The notes under the pieces: generated by a model
What the model was told of the DNA's origin: nothing
What the model saw: only the letters and a program-made list of their open reading frames with translations
The model's database searches: none
Made by a program: the position numbers and the translations under genes
From: Methylobacterium nodulans ORS 2060
GTDB taxonomy: Bacteria > Pseudomonadota > Alphaproteobacteria > Rhizobiales > Beijerinckiaceae
Length of the DNA: 64,000 bases
Reading direction: 5' to 3'
NCBI RefSeq assembly: GCF_000022085.1
Contig: NC_011887.1
Location: 248,001-312,000 of the forward strand
In this document: one piece after another, positions 34,595 through 43,087 of the stretch
How the letters are laid out: each line of letters begins with the position of its first letter
Position numbering within the stretch: position 1 is the first letter of the stretch

Positions 34595-35386
34595 ATGGAA
34601 CTTGCCGTCACCAACATGTCAGAACGGCAGCGGAACTACCGCGCCAACTACCGTCAGCGTGTCGCCGGCTGGTACAATGGCTTCTTACACATCGCTATCA
34701 TCTACACGATTGGTCTGACAGCTCTCTATATTTATATTTCAAACCTGCACAGCGTGACCTGGTTAGAGTGGCTGACTGTCCCGGTGGTGTTCCTGTTCTG
34801 CAATTTCTTCGAGTGGTGGCTGCACCGGTATGTCATGCATCGCCCTTCAAATAATCCGATCGCCCGCGCGGTCTACAATCGGCACACGCTCCAGCATCAT
34901 CAATTCTTCACCGATCACGAGATGCGGTTCGCCGATCACCGCGATTACCGAGTGACGTTCTTCCCGCCCTACGCCCTGGCGACCTTCACCCTGATGTCGG
35001 TCCCCGGCGCGATCGTGCTCGGCAACCTGTTCACGCCGAATGTCGGATGGCTGTTCATCACGACCACGACCAGCATCTACTTGATCTACGAGTTCATGCA
35101 CTTCTGCTGTCACGTCGATGAGAACTGGTTCGTGCGCAACATGCCGCTCATCAACACGAACCGGCGGCATCACACGGCCCACCATGACCAATCGATCATG
35201 ATGGAGCGCAACATGAACCTGACCTTCCCTATCATGGACTGGCTGTTCGGAACGTCGGACCTTGATCGCGGCCTGCTGGGCACGCTCTTCAACGGGTACG
35301 ACACCCGCTTCGTCAAGAAGGACATGCGCAAAACCTCCCGTACTCCGGGAGCCCCGGCGCAGGGCTGCATGCAGCCCGCCGAATAA
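34595..35386 (+). CDS. Sterol desaturase/fatty-acid hydroxylase superfamily membrane di-iron protein
   Basis: 263 residues with about four membrane helices. All histidine clusters that hold the di-iron centre are present: HRYVMH (77-82), HTLQHH (97-102), HFCCH (169-173) and HHTAHH (192-197). The fold would hydroxylate or desaturate a lipid using oxygen. ATG 34595 follows AAGGGAGCC. It heads a plus-strand operon of small membrane proteins and a PanB-like protein after a palindromic site. No known pathway has this gene set that I can name. Substrate unknown. Confidence 0.85.
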   Translation: MELAVTNMSERQRNYRANYRQRVAGWYNGFLHIAIIYTIGLTALYIYISNLHSVTWLEWLTVPVVFLFCNFFEWWLHRYVMHRPSNNPIARAVYNRHTLQHHQFFTDHEMRFADHRDYRVTFFPPYALATFTLMSVPGAIVLGNLFTPNVGWLFITTTTSIYLIYEFMHFCCHVDENWFVRNMPLINTNRRHHTAHHDQSIMMERNMNLTFPIMDWLFGTSDLDRGLLGTLFNGYDTRFVKKDMRKTSRTPGAPAQGCMQPAE

Positions 35387-35389
35387 TAT

Positions 35390-35535
35390 CAACGGCCCAG
35401 ACTGCTGACGTAAGCTAAGTGCTGGCGCGCATGCTCACGCATCGGGCCGTTGACCCATCTCGAATTGTCGACACCAAACCCAAGGCTTGGCGAAAATTCG
35501 AGAGTGGAACCAACGGTCATTGAAAATGACCGTTG
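35390..35535. repeat. 146-bp structured dispersed repeat, copy 1
   Basis: It begins CAACGGCCCAG and ends GACCGTTG, so its ends are inverted repeats. Inside are three potential hairpins, the strongest with CCAA-CC/GGCTTGG and TCG/CGA arms. A second copy of identical length and the same orientation is at 55360-55505 (roughly 88% identical by eye). It starts four bases after the hydroxylase stop and lies between two genes of one operon. Confidence 0.85.
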
Positions 35536-35611
35536 GTATAAGGCCAGATCATTCTCACAAACCTGCCGGTGGCGCCGCACCGGTCGCCACCACCCCTTGA
35601 GAGGTGCAGCA

Positions 35612-35998
35612 ATGGATATGGTCGAACCCAACGTGGTCGCCCTGCTGTGGTTCACAATCTTCGCAGGCGTGACCTGCCTCGGCTTCTACGTGTTGACCGG
35701 CGCCTTTCCGCTGGAGACGCGTCCTGATCTCAAGCGCCCACTCGGCCTCGCCCTGCTCAGCATCAACCTGCTGCTGCTCGTGGCCCTCGGCGCTGGAAGC
35801 GTTGCGTATGGGGTTGAGCACCTGCGCTGGACGAGCCTCGTCATTGTCGGCGGCTTCGCGTTCCTGTTCGCGCCCGGACTGTTCAACGTCTGGCCGACGA
35901 AGTGGCGCGACGGTCAGGCCGGTCTCGCCATCGTGCTCGCCGGCTTCGGTGCAACGCTCGGCGCGCTCCAGGCCGTAGGTAACGTGTTCAGCCTGTAA
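35612..35998 (+). CDS. Small membrane protein, four helices, unknown function
   Basis: 128 residues. Hydrophobic segments lie near 8-30 (VVALLWFTIFAGVTCLGFYVLTG), 45-65, 75-92 and 103-123. Between them are charged loops such as ETRPDLKRP and WPTKWRDGQ. ATG 35612 follows GAGAGGTGCAGC. I do not recognise a family. It follows the hydroxylase and the repeat and precedes another small membrane protein, so it may form part of a membrane complex with them. Confidence 0.65.
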   Translation: MDMVEPNVVALLWFTIFAGVTCLGFYVLTGAFPLETRPDLKRPLGLALLSINLLLLVALGAGSVAYGVEHLRWTSLVIVGGFAFLFAPGLFNVWPTKWRDGQAGLAIVLAGFGATLGALQAVGNVFSL

Positions 35999-36023
35999 AT
36001 AACGAAAGCGTAGGAGGAGTTAT

Positions 36024-36245
36024 ATGCCATTCAGGATCAAGTTCGGTCTGTCAATCGCTGTGGCATTAGCCGCCGTGGCGGGCTGGTTCTACATGGGTTA
36101 CCTCGGGCAGATCGGTCCGCAGCGCGCAGTCGCATTCTTGGGACCGTTCATGGTCTTCAGCCTCTGGATCTTCCCTGAGGTCATGCGGAACCGCTCCGAC
36201 GGGCGTACGCCGCGGCACCAGCTGTCGGGGGCACGGCGGTCATGA
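36024..36245 (+). CDS. Very small membrane protein, unknown function
   Basis: 73 residues with two hydrophobic helices (about 6-29 and 35-52) and a basic C-terminal tail (RNRSDGRTPRHQLSGARRS). ATG 36024 has an excellent TAGGAGGAG site, and the stop overlaps the next start (ATGA), which supports it as real. No family recognised. Confidence 0.65.
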   Translation: MPFRIKFGLSIAVALAAVAGWFYMGYLGQIGPQRAVAFLGPFMVFSLWIFPEVMRNRSDGRTPRHQLSGARRS

Positions 36246-36532
36246 AGGTCTACACGGGAGATCGCACAATCGATGGCATTGTCGTGACGGTCGATGGCGA
36301 ACCACTCGACGATCAGACCAGCACGAAGTGCTATTCACGCAACGGCTTCGAGTGGAGTTATGAAGGCCCCGAACCGTCTCAATTGGCCTACGCCATCCTG
36401 GTTGATCACCTCGGCGACCCGGCTGAGGCGGCCAGACTCCAGGACGGCTTCATGAGAACCGTTGTGGCCAACTTTCAGAACGAGTGGGAGATGACCTCCG
36501 CCGACATCGATCGCGTGTTGCGCACGCTGTGA
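36242..36532 (+). CDS. DUF6166-type protein
   Basis: 96 residues. It carries the family pattern YTGDRTIDGIVVTVDGEPLD, then NGFEWSYEGPEPSQLAYAILVDHLGD and VVANFQNEWEMTSADIDRVL. This is a small soluble domain of unknown function found scattered in bacteria and mobile regions. Translationally coupled to the membrane protein before it and 58 bases from the PanB-like gene. Confidence 0.75.
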   Translation: MKVYTGDRTIDGIVVTVDGEPLDDQTSTKCYSRNGFEWSYEGPEPSQLAYAILVDHLGDPAEAARLQDGFMRTVVANFQNEWEMTSADIDRVLRTL

Positions 36533-36590
36533 GGTGAAGCGACGTACCGGATACCTCACACAATCGCATGACGGGAACCGAGGGGAAGCC

Positions 36591-37502
36591 ATGGGGGCAA
36601 CGACGACGGCCAGTGTGAAAGCACTTGCGGCCGATGGGGCCGGCAGGAGAGAAAAACGAACCATCACCGACATCCGCAACTCCAAGCGGACAGGTGAGAA
36701 GATGGTCTATATGTCAGTCCCGGATTACACCTCAGCCCGCTGGGCTGAGATGGCCGGCGTCGACGTTGCGGTGGTCGGCGATAGCCTTGCGATGGTCGCT
36801 CATGGCCATCCGAGCACGATCCCGGCGACTATGGATATGATGGTCCTCCACGCGCAGGCCGTGCGGCGGGGAACTCCGAACACCTTCGTGCTCGGGTGCA
36901 TGCCCTACCAGAGCTACAACACCGTGGAGCGCGCACTCACGAACGCCACGCGCTTCATGCAAGACGCCCTGTGCGACGCAGTCAAACCTCAGGGAGGCAG
37001 GAGCCAAGCGCACATTCTCAAGGCTCTCGTTGATGCGGGTATTCCGACGGCCTCACATATCGGCCTGACACCACACACAATCGCGACGTTCGGTGGCTTC
37101 AAGATCCAGGGCCGCACGGCTGAAGCCGCTATGAAGATCCTTGAGGATGCGCTCGCAATCGAGGATGCAGGCTGTTTCATGCTGGAGTTTGAGGCTGTTC
37201 CAGCACCGATTGCCAAGCTGATCTCGGAACAGCTCTCAATCCCTACAATCGGCATCGGCGCTGGGGCCGGCTGTGATGGTCAGATCCTACTTGCGTACGA
37301 CCTGCTCGGGGTGTTCATAGATTTTAAGCCGAAGTTCACCAAACGGTATGCGAACTTAACAGAAGTTGCAGTCACGGGGATACGCTCTTATGTCGAAGAG
37401 GTGAAGACCGGGGCGTTCCCAGATGACGATCACTCGTACAAGGTTGATCCAGCCGAATATGAGCGATTCGCATCTCTCGTCGAGAAACGTCGGCATATCT
37501 GA
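36591..37502 (+). CDS. Divergent PanB-like (ketopantoate hydroxymethyltransferase superfamily) protein
   Basis: 303 residues of the PanB TIM-barrel fold. Family blocks include VVGDSLAMVAHGHPSTIPATMD (Asp64 equals the first metal ligand of E. coli PanB), HIGLTPHTIATFGGFKIQGRT and MLEFEAVP with Glu201 at the catalytic-base position. But the second and third metal ligands are replaced: LGCMPY has Cys103 where PanB has Asp84, and KPQGG has Gln134 where PanB has Glu114. The substrate Lys132 remains. So canonical ketopantoate synthesis is doubtful. ATG 36591 follows GAGGGGAAGCC. It ends the hydroxylase operon. A related lyase or aldolase activity is possible. Confidence 0.75.
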   Translation: MGATTTASVKALAADGAGRREKRTITDIRNSKRTGEKMVYMSVPDYTSARWAEMAGVDVAVVGDSLAMVAHGHPSTIPATMDMMVLHAQAVRRGTPNTFVLGCMPYQSYNTVERALTNATRFMQDALCDAVKPQGGRSQAHILKALVDAGIPTASHIGLTPHTIATFGGFKIQGRTAEAAMKILEDALAIEDAGCFMLEFEAVPAPIAKLISEQLSIPTIGIGAGAGCDGQILLAYDLLGVFIDFKPKFTKRYANLTEVAVTGIRSYVEEVKTGAFPDDDHSYKVDPAEYERFASLVEKRRHI

Positions 37503-37585
37503 ATACCTTGTATGGTGAGCGTACAACCGCGTGGCCCTCATCCAGGGCGTGGTAATGAACGCGGGCGCGGCAGCAGGGGGCCGTC

Positions 37586-37717
37586 GTGCAGACCAATTTC
37601 ACTCCAGCGCAGCTCGCCGATCCGGCCATGGCGGCCTCGGAGAAGATCCTGCGCAGATGCGGTGCACTGAAGGCCTGTGGCACGGTCCTCAACATCCCCG
37701 ACGAAGGTGCCGACTGA
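37586..37717 (+). pseudogene. Fragment of a glycolate oxidase iron-sulfur subunit (GlcF-like) N-terminus
   Basis: From GTG 37586 the frame reads VQTNFTPAQLADPAMAASEKILRRC, which matches the first residues of GlcF up to the first cysteine of the iron-sulfur motif. After that it diverges and stops within 20 codons. The remaining bases to 37937 show nothing else that I can support. Identification is from memory of the family N-terminus. Confidence 0.45.
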
Positions 37718-37937
37718 TCAGTGTACCGGTGGCTGCCCGCATCGCCGCGGATGAGGGAGCAGGTGAGGGCTCCAGGCGTGTCGCCGTGTGGGCCGCGATT
37801 ACAGTGGCACGCCCAATGTGAGATGCAGCAATCTGGCCCGGTGGTCGCGCGCAGGTACTGCTGGCGCGTAAGCGACTTTATAGAACGGCAGCATCGATGC
37901 TGCGTTAGGGGTGATAATCCGGCGGATAGGTGTCGCC

Positions 37938-38165
37938 ATGAGCATCGAGGACGCCCCCCTGATCCAGCGCGCGGACGCGGTCGTGGCCGAAGCAGCACGG
38001 CTCCGCCAAGCCCTTGAGCAGTCCCAAGTAAAGGTCCGGCACCAAGCTCAGCGGCTTGCTCAGATCGGGGCCGAACTGGATCCGCTCCTGCCGCACCCGC
38101 CTGAGGAGTTGGCCAGGGTCAGGCAGCTCATGGCCCAGGATCCGCCTGAGGAGAGTGAGAGATAG
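37938..38165 (+). CDS. Small coiled-coil hypothetical protein
   Basis: 75 residues, almost entirely one long helix with heptad character (ADAVVAEAARLRQALEQSQVKVRHQAQRLAQIGAELDPLL) and an acidic C-terminal tail. ATG 37938 has only a weak ribosome site (GATAGGTG). Its 3' end overlaps the convergent gene by 38 bases. No family recognised. Confidence 0.45.
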   Translation: MSIEDAPLIQRADAVVAEAARLRQALEQSQVKVRHQAQRLAQIGAELDPLLPHPPEELARVRQLMAQDPPEESER

Positions 38166-38442
38166 CCCTCTCATGCCGGGCAATGGCGTCCAGGATGAGC
38201 TGGCGATGGTCCTGCCAAATCACCATGGTCTCTTCCAGCAATCGTAGAAGGTCCTTGCCTGTGGCAGTATCGTAGCCCTTCTCGGTCATCCTTTGGAGCA
38301 AGACGATTTGCTCGATAACCCGCTTCTCACCGGCAGCGAGGTGCCGATCCGCTTGGATCAGGTCTTCTTGCTCTTGTTGGAGGTAGTCGGTCAAGACGGC
38401 ACCCCTCAGCCATGCAGGCGGGAGCGCAGGTCTCTCAGCCAC
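38128..38442 (-). CDS. Small helical hypothetical protein
   Basis: Up to 104 residues; translation may begin later, at the GTG of VLTDYLQQEQEDLIQADRHLAAGE. The chain is helical and charged (EKRVIEQIVLLQRMTEKGYDTATGKDLLRLLEETMVIWQDHRQLILDAIARHE), a pattern I associate with small conserved Methylobacterium proteins of unknown role. Convergent with the coiled-coil gene. Confidence 0.5.
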   Translation of the reverse strand: MAERPALPPAWLRGAVLTDYLQQEQEDLIQADRHLAAGEKRVIEQIVLLQRMTEKGYDTATGKDLLRLLEETMVIWQDHRQLILDAIARHERAISHSPQADPGP

Positions 38443-38621
38443 CAGCGCCTACGGGTTCGGATCTGCTGGTGATGGAGCCAATATGCGCCTCATCGATCAG
38501 CCATCCAAGTGCGCTCGCGAATTCCCGAGAAGGCGACTGTGGTGCCGCGCCCTGGCTTCCCGCCCGACGAGTGGGTCGAGACGCTCTCGAATGCCCGCCG
38601 TTTGTGAAGGCGTCCGGGCGT

Positions 38622-39392
38622 TCAGCCCAGCCTCGTGCAGGCAAAGGCTGCCGTCTCGTACGGGACGACGACCTCGTCCCGCCCGGCAAGCGCGGGCGTC
38701 GCGGCGATGAGGGCGCGGACCTCCGCCGCAACGGCGGCACGCGCGGCATCGGGCAGGGCGGCGATGAAGCTGACCGAGAGCGTGCGATCCAGGATCACCG
38801 CTTCGGGCGGTCCGACATGGCGGTGCGGAACACGCGTCTCGCGCAGCGGGCCGAAGCCCGCGGCGGGGAAGAGGCGCCGCCATGCGCCCGAATGGAAGTG
38901 CGGGACGTCACCCTCATGCCGGCTCATGATCTCCGAGAGCGCCGCCACCCAGCCGACGCGCTCGTCGCGGATGTTCCAGATCAAGCCGAGCGCACCGCCC
39001 GGTCGCAGCACGCGGGCGATCTCGGCGAGCGCCTCCGGGGTGGCGAACCAATGGAAGGCTTGGGCGCAGACGACCGCGTCGACGCAGGCGTCGGGCAGCG
39101 GGATCGCCTCGGCGCGTCCGTCGAGGGCCTGCACGTCGGGATGGTCCCGAACCAGCCTGTCGCGCATCGCCGCGACGGGCTCCACGGCGATCAGCCGGGC
39201 TCCGGTCTCGCGCAGGGAGGGAAGAAGCTTGCCGGTGCCCGATCCGAGATCGAGGGCGACGCGGCCTGGGCCGAGCCGCAGCTCGGCGCAAAGCCACGGC
39301 ACGATCTGCGCAGGATAGTTCGGACGGCCCGCCGCATAGGCGTCCGCCCCCGCCGAAAAGCCCTCGGACGCGGCGCGGTGGATGTCGGCCAT
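38622..39392 (-). CDS. Class I SAM-dependent methyltransferase
   Basis: 256 residues. Motif I is VALDLGSGTGKLLPSL, the acidic residue after strand 2 is in LIAVEPVAAM, and motifs II/III appear as DGRAEAIPLPDACVDAVVCAQAFHWF and EIARVLRPGGALGLIWNIRDE. The AFHWF motif is typical of the Methyltransf_11 group. ATG 39392 follows GAGGGAACC. Small-molecule substrate unknown; no operon partner. Confidence 0.87.
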   Translation of the reverse strand: MADIHRAASEGFSAGADAYAAGRPNYPAQIVPWLCAELRLGPGRVALDLGSGTGKLLPSLRETGARLIAVEPVAAMRDRLVRDHPDVQALDGRAEAIPLPDACVDAVVCAQAFHWFATPEALAEIARVLRPGGALGLIWNIRDERVGWVAALSEIMSRHEGDVPHFHSGAWRRLFPAAGFGPLRETRVPHRHVGPPEAVILDRTLSVSFIAALPDAARAAVAAEVRALIAATPALAGRDEVVVPYETAAFACTRLG

Positions 39393-39899
39393 GGTTCCCT
39401 CCGGTTGCTCCCGCGGGATATGGCGGCCGGGTGGGCTCCCGCGGGCCAGATCGCCGGGCGCGCGTGGTGGCCCCTGACGGCCTTCCGGCTCTTGATGCGT
39501 CGGCCCCTCCCGAGGGAGGATCGGATCGCTAAGCAGGTTTCGGAACAGTGCGTTGCGGTTTTCCGTCAAAAACCTGCGGCACATCAAAAGCCCAAGCGGA
39601 CGCAGCGGTGGCACGCCAACGCAAGTCTGCTTAGGTCCCGAACCAACTCCCGGACACTATCACCCTATTCGGCGCGAACCCCAAGCGGCGCGAACCCCAA
39701 GTCCGGCGTGATCCGCGGCGGCTGGTCGGGCGTCCTGCTGCCCTGCCACTGGCACGGAGCCAACGTGCGGCCTGCGGGAGATCGCGGCGGGATTAGATTT
39801 GATATCGCCGCGACCGCGGAGGCGAGCCCAAGGAGTGGCAACGGTAGCTCGAAAGCACAGTGGCAAAGGTCGCCAGAGCTGGCGATATTGCTGCCAGCG
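39393..39899. other. Intergenic region without a supported gene
   Basis: No motif-bearing frame was found on either strand. A short tandem GGCGCGAACCCCAAG is repeated twice near 39670-39700. The region otherwise looks like decayed sequence. Confidence 0.4.
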
Positions 39900-40238
39900 A
39901 TGGAGCGCTCGATGCCGCTGCACGTCGATCACCGCTGGCATTTCGCCGGCGGTGCCGCCACACGCGAGAAGCGGGTCTATCGCGACGGGCGCCTGATCGG
40001 CCGTGTGCGGCGCTGGCAGATGATCGAACTGAGCGGCCGGCACCGTTCGTGGTTCACGGTTGAGCAGTGGCAAAGCGATGCGTTTCATCGTTGGCGCGAT
40101 GCATACCGTCTTCGACGAAGCCCCGATCTATCTTGTCTCCATCCCTTTGTCGGAGCCGACCGTCCTGTGAAGAAGCGCCGCCCCACCGCGCCTACGACGA
40201 CCACGGCCGGGAGATCCCGCCGCCGACGATCGGCCTGA
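39900..40238 (+). pseudogene. Hypothetical protein, possibly frameshifted
   Basis: From ATG 39900 the frame reads MPLHVDHRWHFAGGAATREKRVYRDGRLIGRVRRWQMIELSGRHRSWFTVEQWQ, which has coding character. After about 40075 it becomes an Arg/Thr-rich run. A +1 frame from 40079 instead reads MRFIVGAMHTVFDEAPIYLVSIPLSEPTVL and stops, which is a more natural ending. I suspect a frameshift, but have no family to test it against. Confidence 0.35.
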
Positions 40239-40301
40239 CCGTGCTGAGGGCGACCGGCCCGTTGCCATGCCCAGGCAAGCGCGTGGCCCTAAATTGCCGG
40301 T

Positions 40302-40469
40302 ATGCCCAACACTCCCATCATCGGCGAGCTGTACAAGCTCAAACACGTCACGGACCAGCAGATTGATGCGGCCATCCGCGACTACCTGAACGACCCGATG
40401 CCCGGTATGCGGCCGATCCGGCTTAGCCGCCTCATCGCCGTGTCGAGCTCGGCCCCGTTCCACTCGTGA
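40302..40469 (+). CDS. Possible 55-residue small protein
   Basis: ATG 40302 opens MPNTPIIGELYKLKHVTDQQIDAAIRDYLNDPMPGMRPIRLSRL and stops at 40469. The composition is protein-like and amphipathic, but there is no clear ribosome site and no known family. Confidence 0.3.
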   Translation: MPNTPIIGELYKLKHVTDQQIDAAIRDYLNDPMPGMRPIRLSRLIAVSSSAPFHS

Positions 40470-40836
40470 GCCTCCCTGCCCAACGTGCCGCGATGTCATG
40501 ACCGATGCCTTCCCGCGGCGGCCATCGAGCCGACGTCCGCCTTGGGTCCCGTCATGTATAGGGCCATCGCTTGAACAAAATTGCTTCGAAACACCCAGCC
40601 CGCCTTAACTGACTGACTGTAATCAGCATCCTTAAACCTACGCTCTTGGACGCCTTCCAGGCTTCCAGAGGCGCGCAGTGGCTCTCCTATGCTTTCCGGA
40701 CGTGTATCAGAAATGCATCAGAAGCAACAATTTTGGTATATTAGGGTTTTTATCCGCCCGACAAGGGGTTCGCCCCGATTGCACGCGAGGAGGTGAGACA
40801 GGGAATGTACCTGTCGACGTACAGTCGGGGGCGGAC
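40470..40836. other. Intergenic region upstream of the sulfatase module
   Basis: No gene is supported. The stretch 40570-40750 is less GC-rich than its surroundings and probably holds the promoter of the outer-membrane protein gene; I could not place clear -35/-10 boxes. Confidence 0.35.
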
Positions 40837-41862
40837 ATGAAACAACTCGCACGTCACCAAGTCGGCGGCATTCTCCTGGCGGCCCTTGGCTCCCTGGCAG
40901 CGCCGGCCCAGGCGGCCGAAGGCGGCTTCAGCTTCTACATCGAGGGCCTAGCCGTGCCGGATGCCGGCGTCCTGCCGCCGCCGGGCGTGTACTTCGACAG
41001 CTCCACCTACTTCTACAATGGCAAGATCGGCGGTAACCGCAGCACCCAGCTCGGCGGCAACGTGGTCGCGGACGTCAAGGCGAACATCGTGGCCGACTTC
41101 GCCACTGGCCTGTGGGTCACTCCGGCCGAGATCCTCGGCGGCAATCTCGCCTTCGCTTTCGTGATGCCCTTCGGCACGCCCGCGGTCCGCGCGGGCGCTC
41201 TCCTCAATGGGCCGCTCGTCAACCAAGTGGTCGGTCGCCCCGTTGGAGTGTCCGTGAGCGACGCGACCTTCAACGCCGGCGACCCCATCGTGGGGACCTC
41301 CCTCGGCTGGCACTCCGGCAACTGGCACTGGAAGGTCGCGGGCTTGCTCAGCATCCCGGCCGGGGCCTACGAACCTGGGCAGCTCTCGAACATCGCCCTC
41401 AACCGCTACATCGGCGATATCTCGGCCGCCGCGACCTATCTCGATCCGGCACTTGGCATCGAGCTCTCGGCCGCGGCCGGCTTCACGCTCAACGGCAAGA
41501 ACCCGGCGACGCAATACGTGACGGGCCACGAGTTCCACGTCGAGGTCTCGGCCTCAAAGAACCTGACCAAGGAGCTGTCGATTGGCGTCATCGCCTCCCA
41601 CTACCAGCAGATCACGGGCGACAGCGGCTCCGGCGCCCGGCTCGGGCCGTTCAAGGGCCGGGTCACGGCGGTCGGCGGGATGGCCGGCCTGACCGTCCCA
41701 GTCGGGCAGATCCCGGTCACCGCCCGCATGAAGGTGTTGCGCGAGGTCGAGGTGGAGAACCGTTTCCAGGGCACGCTCGGCTTCCTGGAGGTCTCCTTCC
41801 CGCTCTGGGTCGCGCCACCGAAGGCAGCGCCGGAGACCAAACCCGTTGTGGCTAAGTTCTGA
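40837..41862 (+). CDS. Outer-membrane transporter-like protein (phenol MetA/SphA type)
   Basis: 341 residues. ATG 40837 opens a signal peptide (HQVGGILLAALGSLAAPAQAAEG). The mature part alternates aromatic and polar residues as in a beta-barrel, for example GVYFDSSTYFYNGKIGGNRSTQLGGNVVADVKANIVADF and HSGNWHWKVAGLLSIPAGAYEPG, and ends with membrane-type strands. The pattern matches the PF13557 outer-membrane family that lets hydrophobic or aromatic compounds cross. It precedes the sulfatase genes, so import of a sulfate ester is a reasonable guess. Confidence 0.7.
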   Translation: MKQLARHQVGGILLAALGSLAAPAQAAEGGFSFYIEGLAVPDAGVLPPPGVYFDSSTYFYNGKIGGNRSTQLGGNVVADVKANIVADFATGLWVTPAEILGGNLAFAFVMPFGTPAVRAGALLNGPLVNQVVGRPVGVSVSDATFNAGDPIVGTSLGWHSGNWHWKVAGLLSIPAGAYEPGQLSNIALNRYIGDISAAATYLDPALGIELSAAAGFTLNGKNPATQYVTGHEFHVEVSASKNLTKELSIGVIASHYQQITGDSGSGARLGPFKGRVTAVGGMAGLTVPVGQIPVTARMKVLREVEVENRFQGTLGFLEVSFPLWVAPPKAAPETKPVVAKF

Positions 41863-42112
41863 GCGCCAGTGTGCCAAGTCAGAAGTCAAGCCAACGGAAG
41901 GATATAGGGCTCGACCGGCTGGCACAATCCGCCCGAATGCAACCAAGAGTTCCCCACGATGGACACCCCGAGCAAACTGTCGTAGCTTAAGGGGCTAGGC
42001 CAGCGGTCCTGCGAAGCTCTTCCTAAGCTCTCGTACCAGCAGGACTGTCGATATTTCTGCAGTGCGTTCGATTAGAACGGCGCTTCTTCTCGCCTGTGTC
42101 GAGGAGCGAGCG

Positions 42113-43087
42113 ATGGCGGAGGCCCCTGTCCTAGACCGTCCAGCCGATTCGCCGGATCTGCTCGCAGGCATGGTCTTCGTGGCTGGGGGCACGTTCCGAA
42201 TGGGCTCGGACCGGCACTACCCGGAGGAAGCGCCGGTGCACCGGGTCAGCGTCGACGGCTTCTGGATCGATCGTACCCCGGTCACCAATGCCCAGTTCCG
42301 GGCCTTCGTGCGGGCGACCGGGCACGTGACGATGGCGGAGCGGAAGCCGAAAGCCGAGGACTATCCGGGCGCGCTGCCGCACATGCTGCAGGCGGGCTCC
42401 CTGGTGTTCAAACCACCCAAGGGCGCCGTCGATCTGCGGGACTGGAGCGCGTGGTGGCGGTTCAGGTTCGGCGCCAGCTGGCGCCGCCCGCTCGGCCCCG
42501 GTTCCTCCATCGCGGGGCTGGACGACCACCCGGTGGTGCACGTCGCCTACGCCGATGCCGAAGCCTACGCCCGCTGGGCCGGCAAGGAGCTGCCCACGGA
42601 GGCCGAGTGGGAGTACGCGGCGCGCGGCGGCCTCGACGGGGCGGAGTTCGCCTGGGGCGACGAATTCACGCCCGGCGGCCGGCACATGGCCAACACCTGG
42701 CAGGGGGCCTTTCCGCACCAGAACCTCGCCGAGGACGGCTTTGAGCGCACCTCGCCGGTCACGACCTTCCCGCCGAACGGCTACGGGCTGCACGATATGA
42801 TCGGCAACGTTTGGGAGTGGACCACGGACTTCTACGCGCCAAAGCACCCTACCGACGCGCCGAAGGCCTGCTGCATTCCACAGAACCCACGGGGCGGCCA
42901 GGAGAAAGGAAGCTACGACCCGGCCCAGCCGGCGATCCGCATCCCCCGCCGCGTGGTCAAGGGCGGCTCGCACCTCTGCGCGCCGAACTACTGCCGCCGC
43001 TATCGCCCAGCCGCGCGCCACCCGCATCCGGTCGACACCTCCACCAGTCATATCGGCTTCCGCTGCGTCGTAAGGAGAGGACCATGA
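42113..43087 (+). CDS. Formylglycine-generating enzyme (sulfatase-activating)
   Basis: 324 residues of the SUMF1/FGE fold. It opens FVAGGTFRMGSDRHYPEEAPVHRVSVDGFWIDRTPVTNAQF, continues KELPTEAEWEYAARGG and GNVWEWTTDFY, and ends GGSHLCAPNYCRRYRPAARH. Cys289 and Cys294 are the copper-binding pair of true aerobic FGE, absent from EgtB-type relatives. It oxidises the active-site Cys of sulfatases to formylglycine; the target is encoded immediately downstream with a four-base overlap. ATG 42113 follows GAGGAGCGAGCG. Confidence 0.92.
   Translation: MAEAPVLDRPADSPDLLAGMVFVAGGTFRMGSDRHYPEEAPVHRVSVDGFWIDRTPVTNAQFRAFVRATGHVTMAERKPKAEDYPGALPHMLQAGSLVFKPPKGAVDLRDWSAWWRFRFGASWRRPLGPGSSIAGLDDHPVVHVAYADAEAYARWAGKELPTEAEWEYAARGGLDGAEFAWGDEFTPGGRHMANTWQGAFPHQNLAEDGFERTSPVTTFPPNGYGLHDMIGNVWEWTTDFYAPKHPTDAPKACCIPQNPRGGQEKGSYDPAQPAIRIPRRVVKGGSHLCAPNYCRRYRPAARHPHPVDTSTSHIGFRCVVRRGP

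Noticed and set aside
39793..40166. IS relic in the stretch around the frameshifted hypothetical
   Set aside because: No transposase motif or inverted ends could be found.
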